A DNA stretch of 64,000 nt from assembly GCF_013364195.1 (NCBI RefSeq), contig NZ_CP054918.1, positions 3,585,001-3,649,000 of the forward strand, in the 5' to 3' direction. Source of the stretch: Streptomyces sp. NA04227. Lineage in GTDB: Bacteria > Actinomycetota > Actinomycetes > Streptomycetales > Streptomycetaceae. A program made the position numbers and the translations under genes. The notes beneath the pieces were generated by a model. That model did no database searches. It had not been told where the DNA came from and worked only from the letters and a program-made list of their open reading frames with translations. Shown piece after piece: positions 1 through 6,674 of the stretch; positions within the stretch are counted from its first letter, which is position 1, and the number at the start of each line of letters is the position of its first letter.

Positions 1-176
1 CCGACGGCGAGCACTGGTTCGCCCTCGGCGGCCGGTCACAGGGCCGTGCGGCCACCGACGCCGGTGACACCTTCACGGTCGGCGCGTCGGCACGCCATGT
101 CCGGGTGACCGGGCTGGCCAACACGGCCAACCCCTCCTTCCACCTGAGCGAGGTCACCGTACTCGCCCGTGACTGA
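1..176 (+). CDS. C-terminal end of a discoidin (F5/8 type C) domain protein
   Basis: Only the last 57 codons are in the window, read in the frame that starts at base 3 and ends with TGA at 174-176. The tail RHVRVTGLANTANPSFHLSEV has the closing beta-strands of a discoidin/F5-8C carbohydrate-binding domain, which usually sits at the C-terminus of secreted glycoside hydrolases or related enzymes in Streptomyces. The catalytic part lies outside the window, so the enzyme cannot be named. A ROK-family regulator follows on the same strand, which fits a sugar-related role. Family call from a short tail only; moderate confidence. Confidence 0.6.
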   Translation, partial: DGEHWFALGGRSQGRAATDAGDTFTVGASARHVRVTGLANTANPSFHLSEVTVLARD

Positions 177-200
177 GCCCCGTCCCGGGCCCCGCATCCG

Positions 201-268
201 ACGGACCGCGACCATCCCACGGACCGCGACCACCCCAGGGACCGCGACCACCCCAGGGACCGCGACCT
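201..268. repeat. 18-bp tandem repeat, 3.8 copies
   Basis: Units at 201-218, 219-236, 237-254 and a partial copy at 255-268 share the core GGACCGCGACC. The array fills the space between the discoidin-domain gene and the ROK regulator, so it may overlap the regulator's promoter. Confidence 0.9.
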
Positions 269-303
269 AGGATGTGGGGCCCACGACGGACGGGAAGGAC
301 CCG

Positions 304-1521
304 GTGAGGCAGGAACCGAGAGCGGCGGGCGGTACGCCCGTGCTGCGCGAGCTCACCACGCTCGACGTGCTCGGAGCGGTGCGGTCCGCGCCGACCGACA
401 CCGTGCGCGTCACCGATCTCGCGGAGGCCACCGGTCTCACCCGCCCCACGGTCCGCCAGGCGGTCGGCGACCTGATGGCCCGCGACTGGCTGGTCCCCGC
501 TGCTCCCGATGCCACCGCGCGCAACGTCGGCCGCCCCGCTGCCCGTTACACGTTCCACAGCCGCCGTCGGCCGGTGCTCGGCCTGGACATCGGCCCGCAC
601 CGGGTCACGGCTTCGGTGGCCGATCTGCGCGGTACCGTCCTGGCCTCGGCTCGGCAGCGGGTGGAGCGCGCCGAGGCGAGCGACGTCCTCGCCGCGGTCG
701 ACCGCGTCCTGGACGAAGCGACCCGAAGCGCCGCGCTGACCCCTTCGGACCTCGTCCAGGTCACGGCGGGTTCCCCCGGACTGATCGACCCGGACACCGG
801 CACGATCCGCCTCGCGCCGAGCGTCGAGGGCTGGACCGCCGTCCGTATCACCGACCATCTCCGCGCCTCGGCCAACTGCCCCGTGCACGTGGAGAACGAC
901 GCCAACCTCGCGGCTCTGGCGGTCGCCCGCTCGCTCGGGGACCCCACCGCAACCGTGCTGGCCGTCCAGTGGGGCGAGCGGGTCGGCGCGGGGCTGATCA
1001 TCTCCGGCAGGCTCCACCGGGGCGCTTCCTGCGCGGCGGGCGAGATCGGCTTCGTCACGGGCGAGACGGACGAACGCACACTGGAAGCCCGTATCGGGGC
1101 CGCGGCCCTGGCCGCCGCGGCCGGATCGGCCGCCGACGCCGACCCCGGCTCGCCCCTCGCCCGCCGCCTCCTGGCGGGCGACGACCCGGTCGCCGCCCTC
1201 TTCGCCTCCGCCGCCGCACACGAAGAGCCCGCCTACGGGATCACCGACGAGGCCGCCCGGATCCTCGCCCGCGCGATCGGCCCCCTGGTACTCGCCCTCG
1301 ATCCCACGACCGTCGTGATCGGTGGCGGCGTCTCCCGCGCGGGAGAGGTCCTGCTCGACGCGGTACGACGGCAGCTCCGGCCCCTGCTCCTCACCAAACC
1401 CGCCTTCGCGCTCTCCCCACTCGGGGGCGACGCGGTGGTCACCGGCGCGGTGCAACTGGCCGTCGACCAGGTGTGGGAACGGGAACTGGCGGCGAGGGCC
1501 CCGCGGTCGGCGGGAACCTGA
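304..1521 (+). CDS. ROK-family transcriptional regulator lacking the zinc motif
   Basis: Sugar-responsive repressor type. Residues about 15-75 form a winged helix-turn-helix (DLAEATGLTRPTVRQAVGDL); the rest is a ROK sugar-kinase fold with the phosphate loop VLGLDIGPHRV and the adenosine-site motif VVIGGGVSRAGE. The ROK zinc signature CxCGxxGCxE, expected right after GEIGFV, is absent: the chain goes directly to the helix LEARIGAAAL. ROK proteins that regulate often lose kinase activity; loss of the zinc site goes further. I chose the GTG at 304 because GGGAAGGA at 292-299 is a good ribosome site; an upstream in-frame GTG at 274 has none. It probably controls the upstream carbohydrate-related gene, which is inference. 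Confidence 0.85.
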   Translation: MRQEPRAAGGTPVLRELTTLDVLGAVRSAPTDTVRVTDLAEATGLTRPTVRQAVGDLMARDWLVPAAPDATARNVGRPAARYTFHSRRRPVLGLDIGPHRVTASVADLRGTVLASARQRVERAEASDVLAAVDRVLDEATRSAALTPSDLVQVTAGSPGLIDPDTGTIRLAPSVEGWTAVRITDHLRASANCPVHVENDANLAALAVARSLGDPTATVLAVQWGERVGAGLIISGRLHRGASCAAGEIGFVTGETDERTLEARIGAAALAAAAGSAADADPGSPLARRLLAGDDPVAALFASAAAHEEPAYGITDEAARILARAIGPLVLALDPTTVVIGGGVSRAGEVLLDAVRRQLRPLLLTKPAFALSPLGGDAVVTGAVQLAVDQVWERELAARAPRSAGT

Positions 1522-1632
1522 CGGGCCGGTACGCGTCGGTACGAGTCGCGAGCAGCTGAGCCGTATGCATGGATGGGAAGGGCGACGCACGGCGTGATGA
1601 CGTGACGGATGACGTGACGAAGGAGGCACGAC

Positions 1633-1959
1633 ATGCCCGCAGGATCGAGCGACAAGCGCGAGCGGCAGTACGAGCACATCAAGGAGAGCGCCGAACAGCG
1701 AGGCGAGTCCGAGCAGCGCGCCAAGGAGATCGCGGCCCGCACCGTCAACAAGGAACGCGCCCGCTCCGGCGAGTCGAGAACCGGCAGCAGGGCCTCCCTG
1801 AAGGACCCCAAGTCCGCCTCGCAGCGCGGCGGCGAACGCTCCCACAGCGGGGCGCAGGGGCCTACCAAGGACCAGCTCTACGAGGAGGCCAGGAAGAAGA
1901 ACGTCGAGGGCCGCTCGTCGATGAACAAGCAGGAGTTGCGGCGGGCGCTGGGGCGGTGA
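1633..1959 (+). CDS. Small hydrophilic protein with Rho-N/SAP-like C-terminus
   Basis: A 108-residue, very charged protein without membrane segments. The last 35 residues (TKDQLYEEARKKNVEGRSS, then MNKQELRRALGR) look like the helix-extended-loop-helix of Rho termination factor N-terminal/SAP domains, which bind nucleic acid. Streptomyces annotations often name such proteins 'plasmid stabilisation protein', a label with little support. Ribosome site AAGGAGG lies 9 bases before the ATG. Nothing next to it hints at a partner; role unknown. Confidence 0.75.
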   Translation: MPAGSSDKRERQYEHIKESAEQRGESEQRAKEIAARTVNKERARSGESRTGSRASLKDPKSASQRGGERSHSGAQGPTKDQLYEEARKKNVEGRSSMNKQELRRALGR

Positions 1960-2007
1960 AGGCACCCGGCTGAGAGACACCCGCCCCGGCCCCTCGTACG
2001 GCATCCC

Positions 2008-2871
2008 TCACCGCCCACGCCCCGCCCCCTCGAGCAACACCCTCGCGACCAGCTCCGGGTCGTCGTTCATCGGCACATGCCCGCAGCCCCCGAGCCGTAT
2101 GAACTCCGCCCCGGGTACGGCGAGTTGGGCGCGGGTGCCCTGGCGCGGCAGGAGGAGGCGGTCGCGGTCGCCCCAGGCGATCGTCACCGGTGGGCCGGTG
2201 ACCGGGTCCGCGAAGCGGGTCGTCAGGCAGCCGGTGCGGGCGCGTGCGAAGTCGGTGCAGCCGCGCAGGGACAGCACCTCGGCGACCGTCGCCGCCGGGT
2301 CACGGCGGCCGGGGCGGGCGTAGATGGTGCTGGTGAGTGCCCAGCGGCCCGCGGCCGAGCGGGCCAGGGAGCGGATCGCGCGCTCCGGCAGCAGGCGCGA
2401 GGTGGCGTGCAGGGCGCCCAACACCGCGAACAGATAGGTCTGTTCCCAGCCGGGGCTGAACCCGGCGGGCGAGAGCGCCGTCACCGAGCGCACCGCGTTC
2501 TCGTGCCCGAGCCGCAGGGCGAGCAGGCCCCCGAGCGAGTTGCCCGCGACGTGCGGACGCTCCAGACCGAGTTCCTCGGCGAAGGCGCCCAACACCCGGG
2601 CCACGGTGGGGATGTCGTAGCGCAGGGCCCCGGGCAGCGACGGGGAGTCGCCGAACCCCGGCAGGTCCACCGCGATCACCTCGTGCCGGGCGCGCAGTGC
2701 GGGCAGGACGGGGTCCCAGGCGGCGCCGTGGTGGCCGATGCCGTGCACGAGGAGCAGGGGTTCGCCGCTTCCGGTACGGGTGTGGGCGAGGGTTACGGGG
2801 TGGAGGTCCGCGCCCGCGTCCACGGGCCCTCCGTCCCGCCCCACGGTGAAGGTCAGCGTCTCGACGGGCAT
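2008..2871 (-). CDS. Alpha/beta-fold hydrolase
   Basis: 287 residues with the complete catalytic set: oxyanion HG at 43-44, nucleophile elbow GNSLGG (Ser112), an acid in WGDRDR (Asp235 or Asp237) and GCGH (His265). No signal peptide, so cytoplasmic. It is the third gene of a minus-strand set after a flavin monooxygenase and a short-chain dehydrogenase, with 75 bases between it and the dehydrogenase. In such sets an esterase often opens the ester made by Baeyer-Villiger oxidation; the mycobacterial mymA locus has the hydrolase LipR in the same kind of group. Substrate unknown. Confidence 0.85.
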   Translation of the reverse strand: MPVETLTFTVGRDGGPVDAGADLHPVTLAHTRTGSGEPLLLVHGIGHHGAAWDPVLPALRARHEVIAVDLPGFGDSPSLPGALRYDIPTVARVLGAFAEELGLERPHVAGNSLGGLLALRLGHENAVRSVTALSPAGFSPGWEQTYLFAVLGALHATSRLLPERAIRSLARSAAGRWALTSTIYARPGRRDPAATVAEVLSLRGCTDFARARTGCLTTRFADPVTGPPVTIAWGDRDRLLLPRQGTRAQLAVPGAEFIRLGGCGHVPMNDDPELVARVLLEGAGRGR

Positions 2872-2946
2872 GTCACTCCTTGCTGGAGGCCGGGCGGGAA
2901 AAGGGGTCGAGGTCGGGGTCAGGGTCGGCAGGCGTGCGCGGCTGGT

Positions 2947-3846
2947 TCACGGCGCGTGCCGCCGCCGCTGCATACCCCGTCCGAACCGTTCGAACGCGGG
3001 CATCAGCCGACGGGCCGCCGTGCCCGGGATCAGTCCCCCGACGCGGACCAGGGCCGCTCGCCAGCCCGGGACGCTGCGTACCAGGCGGTCGGTGCCGACG
3101 AGTTGGACCGCGGCCCTCGCCACCTCGTGGGCGTCGAGCAGGCCGCCACCGGTGAAGAGCAGCGAGGCCGACGGGTCGGTGGCCACGGCGTGGACCATGC
3201 CCGTCGCCACCGTGTCGGGGCACAGGGCGTGCACCCGGACCCGGCTGCCCGCCGCCCGCAGATCACCGGCCAGCGAGGTGGTGAAGCCGAGGGCGCCCGC
3301 CTTGCTCGCCGCGTACACCCCGAGTCCGGGTACGGGGCCGTGCGCCGACACCGAGACAACGTTGACGACGTCGCCGCGTCCCGTGCCCGCGTGCATGGCG
3401 TCCACCGCGGCCCGGGATCCATGCAGAGTGCCGAGCAGGTTGACCTCGATGGTGCGGGTCACCTCGGCGTCGGAGTGCCGCCAGGCCGGGGCCGCGTACA
3501 GGACGCCCGCGTTGTTGACCCAGACCCGCAGTTCACCGGCGGCTTGTGCGGCCCGCGCGGCCTCCCGGTGCGAGTCGGGGTCCCGTACGTCCTGGACCAG
3601 GGCGATGCCGCCGATCTCCCCGGCCACCCGGCGCGCGGCCTCCTCGTCGATGTCGGTGACCACGACCGTAAGACCGCGCGCCGCGAGCAGCCGCGCGATC
3701 TGCTCACCGATCCCGCGCCCCGCACCGGTCACCACCGCACTGCCGCCGCCGCCCGGCACACCGCTCGTGCGCGAACCTCCTCCGGCTCCCCCTCCGACTC
3801 CCTCTCCGACTCCCTCTCCCCCGCCATTCACACCGACGCCGCTCAC
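2947..3846 (-). CDS. Short-chain dehydrogenase/reductase (SDR)
   Basis: Classical SDR: cofactor loop TGAGRGIG (residues 40-47), Asp65 after the second strand (NAD preference likely), NNAG at 111-114, active-site Tyr178/Lys182 in YAASK with a Ser near 165-167. The GTG start overlaps the monooxygenase stop by 4 bases (GTGA), so the two genes are translationally coupled. The first 35 residues are an unusual Gly/Val/Ser tract encoded by a 12-bp repeat (CTCCGACTCCCT on the plus strand, 3783-3826) and are probably not part of the fold. Likely oxidises or reduces an alcohol/ketone handled by the neighbouring monooxygenase. Confidence 0.88.
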   Translation of the reverse strand: MSGVGVNGGGEGVGEGVGGGAGGGSRTSGVPGGGGSAVVTGAGRGIGEQIARLLAARGLTVVVTDIDEEAARRVAGEIGGIALVQDVRDPDSHREAARAAQAAGELRVWVNNAGVLYAAPAWRHSDAEVTRTIEVNLLGTLHGSRAAVDAMHAGTGRGDVVNVVSVSAHGPVPGLGVYAASKAGALGFTTSLAGDLRAAGSRVRVHALCPDTVATGMVHAVATDPSASLLFTGGGLLDAHEVARAAVQLVGTDRLVRSVPGWRAALVRVGGLIPGTAARRLMPAFERFGRGMQRRRHAP

Positions 3847-5318
3847 ATCGGCCTCCCCGTGCGCGCGGGCTCCCGATGGAAGTCGTCGAGTTCCAGACGC
3901 CGCGTACGACGGCGGTAGGCGAAGGTGAATCCGGGCCAGTTGACGGTGTTCTTCCCGGCGGCGTTCTTGTACCAGCTCGTGCAGCCCCGGTCCCAGACGG
4001 TGGCGCGGATGCGGCGCTGCACCTCGTCGTTGAAGCGGCCGAGCACCTCGGGCCGTACGTCGAGCCAGCGGGTGCGGCCGCGGGAGAGTTCACGTACCGC
4101 CTGGAGTACGTACGCGGTCTGGCTCTCCAGCATGAAGATGATCGAGCTGTGGCCGAGGTTGGTGTTGGGCCCGTACAGCATGAACAGGTTGGGGAAGCCG
4201 CTGACGGTCATGCCGAGATAGGCCTCGGCGCCGTCGCGCCAGGCCTGGTTCAGCTCGCGCCCGTCGCGGCCGGTGATCTCCATCGGGGCGAGGAAGTCGG
4301 TGGCGCGGAAGCCGGTGCCGTAGATCAATACGTCGAACTCGCGCGTGCGGCCGTCCTCGGTGACCAGCCCCTCCGGCCGTACCTCGGTCACCCGCTCGGT
4401 GACGACGTCCACATGCGGGCGGTCCAGGGCGCCGTACCAGTTGTTGGAGAGCAGGACGCGGGTGCAGCCGAGCGGGCTGGTCGGCGCGATACGGCGGCGC
4501 AGGCTCTCGTCGGTGACCTTCCGTTTCAGGTGGCGGGTCACCCGGCGGGCGAAGGGGGCGGCCAGCCACGGCCAGCGGGTGAACGCGAGCGCCCTGGACT
4601 CCAGTTGCCAGTAGGTGAGCCAGCGGCTGAGGCGCTGCACGGCCGGTACCCGGGAGAAGACGGCGGTGGCGGCCCTCGGGTACGGGTAGTCGGACTTGGG
4701 CAGGACGTGCGGCGGGTCGAGCTGGAACACGGTGACCGCTTCGGCGGCCTCGGCCACCTCGGGGACGAACTGGATCGCGCTGGCGCCGGTGCCGAGCACG
4801 GCGACCCGCTTGCCCGCCGGGTCGACGTCGTGCCGCCAGGTCGCGGAGTGGAACTGCGGTCCGGCGAAGGACTCCCGGCCCGGGATCGGCGGGATGGACG
4901 GCCGCGAGAGCTGGCCGGTCGCGGTGATCAGGACCTCGGCCTCGTGCACCTCGCCCGTGGTGGTGGTCAGATGCCACACCCCGTCCTCCTCCGCGAAGCG
5001 GGCCGAGGCGATCTCGGTGTCCGTCCGCAGATGCGCGTACAGGCCATGGCGGCGGGCCACCTCCCGCTGGTACGCGTGGATCTCCCGCTGCCCGGCGAAC
5101 CGGCGCGACCAGCGCGGGTTCGGCGCGAAGGAGAACTCGTACAGGTGCGAGGGCACGTCGCAGGCGGCGCCGGGATAGGTGTTCGCACGCCAGACCCCGC
5201 CGACGTCGGAGCCCTTCTCGAAGAGCGTGAACGAGGTGATGCCCGCCTGCCGCAGCCGCACGGCGGCGCACAGGCCGCCGAAGCCCGCGCCGATGATCGC
5301 GATACGGGGAGTCGTCAT
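3843..5318 (-). CDS. Flavin-containing monooxygenase, Baeyer-Villiger type (MymA/EthA-like)
   Basis: 491 residues from the ATG at 5318. FAD site GAGFGG at 11-15, type I Baeyer-Villiger fingerprint FxGxxxHxxxW at 151-161 (the following P/D is Arg here), NADPH site GTGASA at 176-181. Such enzymes insert oxygen next to ketones or oxidise sulfur and nitrogen. It is the first gene of an operon with an SDR (4-base overlap) and a hydrolase, and is divergent from a VirS-like AraC regulator. The gene content matches the start of the Mycobacterium tuberculosis virS/mymA locus (known: monooxygenase, LipR hydrolase, SDR). The open frame continues upstream, but the Rossmann strand starts right at this Met. 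Confidence 0.88.
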   Translation of the reverse strand: MTTPRIAIIGAGFGGLCAAVRLRQAGITSFTLFEKGSDVGGVWRANTYPGAACDVPSHLYEFSFAPNPRWSRRFAGQREIHAYQREVARRHGLYAHLRTDTEIASARFAEEDGVWHLTTTTGEVHEAEVLITATGQLSRPSIPPIPGRESFAGPQFHSATWRHDVDPAGKRVAVLGTGASAIQFVPEVAEAAEAVTVFQLDPPHVLPKSDYPYPRAATAVFSRVPAVQRLSRWLTYWQLESRALAFTRWPWLAAPFARRVTRHLKRKVTDESLRRRIAPTSPLGCTRVLLSNNWYGALDRPHVDVVTERVTEVRPEGLVTEDGRTREFDVLIYGTGFRATDFLAPMEITGRDGRELNQAWRDGAEAYLGMTVSGFPNLFMLYGPNTNLGHSSIIFMLESQTAYVLQAVRELSRGRTRWLDVRPEVLGRFNDEVQRRIRATVWDRGCTSWYKNAAGKNTVNWPGFTFAYRRRTRRLELDDFHREPARTGRPM

Positions 5319-5342
5319 GGCCAACAATCTGCGGCCCGGGAG

Positions 5343-5371
5343 TTGTCCGGGGCCATGCGCGCAACGGACAA
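5343..5371. promoter_or_regulatory. Inverted repeat upstream of the monooxygenase
   Basis: TTGTCCG at 5343-5349 and CGGACAA at 5365-5371, with 22 bases (two helical turns) between matching positions. It sits 25-53 bases upstream of the monooxygenase start in the divergent region shared with the AraC regulator, so it is a candidate operator. Function is inferred from place and symmetry only. Confidence 0.45.
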
Positions 5372-5426
5372 TCCATTGATAGTTCCGGCCAGCGGGGGCG
5401 GGCGGCGGCCGCAAACGGCGGCGGTA

Positions 5427-5533
5427 CGGGCATGGTCGGGGGCACGGTCGGCGGCGCGGGCATGTCGGCGTGGGTGTGTCGGTGTGGGCGTGTCGCCGTG
5501 GGCATGGCTTGTCGGCGCGGGCATGTCGGCGCG
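5427..5533. repeat. Degenerate GGGCATGTCGGCG repeats in a divergent promoter region
   Basis: About six imperfect 12-19 bp units with the core GGGCATGTCGGC; the two best copies are near 5458-5470 and 5518-5531. The array fills most of the space between the monooxygenase and AraC genes and would set the distance between their promoters. Confidence 0.7.
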
Positions 5534-5607
5534 GCAAGGGTCCGGAGCACGCGGCGCGAACGGGCGGCAGGCGCACACGGCAGCGGCGTGCGGGGAGGTA
5601 AGTGGCA

Positions 5608-6645
5608 GTGGTACGTACCCAGTTGGAGCGCCGGGCGCTCGGCGTCGCGCTGCTCGCCGAGGTCGCGGCGGAGCGTGGCGTGCCGCAGCGGCGGCTCTTC
5701 GCCGGGAGCGGGCTCAGCGCGGCGGCGGTGAACGAGACGGGCGCCTATGTGACCGCCGAGCAGGAACTCACGGTCGTCGGCAATCTGGTCGACGCCTGCC
5801 CGGAGCCGGCGCTCGGCCTGGTCGCCGGGAGCCGCTACCACCTGTCCGCGTACGGACCGTGGGGTCTCGCCCTGCTCTCCAGCCCCACCGTGGGCAGCGC
5901 CATCGACCTCGGTCTGCGCTATCTCGGCCTGACCTACGCCCTGTGCGACATCTCCTTCGAGCAGGGCGCCGAGTCCGTCGCGCTGGTCCTCGGCACCGGG
6001 CATCTGCCGCCGCCCACCCGCCGGTTCCTCGCCGAACGTGAGGCCGCCGCGATCCGGATGATGCAGCGCGAGATCGTCGGCACCGCGGCCCACTTCGACT
6101 ACGCCTTCGCCTTCCCCGCGCCCGCCGACCCCGCGCCCTACCGGGAGTGCTTCGGCTCGCTGCCCGCCTTCGACGCGCCGCGCACCACCCTCAGCGGCCA
6201 CCCCGACCTCCTCGCCGCCCCGCTGCCGCAGGCCGATCCCCGTATCGCCGCGCTCTCCACGGCGGAGTGCCACCGGCTCCTTTCCGTACGCGCCCCGCAC
6301 GGCGGCCTCGCCCGGCAGGTACTCGACCTGCTGCTGCGCTCCCCCGCCCGGATGCCCGCCGTGGAAGAGGCCGCCGCCGAACTGCACCTGTCCGCCCGTA
6401 CGCTGCGCCGCCGCCTCGCCGAGGAACAGACCGGCTACCGCAGGCTGGTCGCCGAGGCCCGGGCCGGTCTCGCCGAGGAGTTCCTGGTCGCCGGACTCTC
6501 CACCCAGGAAACGGCCCGCCGCCTCGGCTACTCCGAACCCGCCGGCTTCATCCACGCCTTCCACGGCTGGCGGGGGATGACGCCGAGCAGGTTCGTACGC
6601 CAGGAGGCGGAGCGGGCCGGTTCACGTGCTCCTCAGCACCACTGA
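5608..6645 (+). CDS. AraC-family regulator, VirS-like
   Basis: About 345 residues. The N-terminal 190 residues match the arabinose-binding-like domain found in VirS/OruR-type AraC proteins, with the typical segment YGPWGLALLSSPTVGSAIDL. The C-terminal AraC DNA-binding domain (about 245-335) has two helix-turn-helix units, the first at ELHLSARTLRRRLAEE and the second at TARRLGYSEPAGFIHAFHGW. GGGGAGG at 5592-5598 is 9 bases from the GTG at 5608 and only 3 from the in-frame GTG at 5602, so I chose 5608. It probably controls the divergent monooxygenase operon, as VirS does for mymA in mycobacteria. Confidence 0.85.
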   Translation: MVRTQLERRALGVALLAEVAAERGVPQRRLFAGSGLSAAAVNETGAYVTAEQELTVVGNLVDACPEPALGLVAGSRYHLSAYGPWGLALLSSPTVGSAIDLGLRYLGLTYALCDISFEQGAESVALVLGTGHLPPPTRRFLAEREAAAIRMMQREIVGTAAHFDYAFAFPAPADPAPYRECFGSLPAFDAPRTTLSGHPDLLAAPLPQADPRIAALSTAECHRLLSVRAPHGGLARQVLDLLLRSPARMPAVEEAAAELHLSARTLRRRLAEEQTGYRRLVAEARAGLAEEFLVAGLSTQETARRLGYSEPAGFIHAFHGWRGMTPSRFVRQEAERAGSRAPQHH

Positions 6646-6674
6646 CTCCTCAACATCACTGACTCCTCAGCACC
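6624..6674. repeat. 17-bp tandem repeat across two convergent gene ends
   Basis: Three copies (6624-6640, 6641-6657, 6658-6674) with the core ACTGACTCCTCAGCACC. The array includes the last codons and stop of the AraC gene and the last codons and stop of the convergent HelR gene, so copy number changes would alter both C-termini. Confidence 0.8.

Noticed and set aside
201..268. Tandem repeats here and elsewhere considered as CRISPR arrays
   Set aside because: Units are directly adjacent, without unique spacers of constant length, and no cas gene is in the window.
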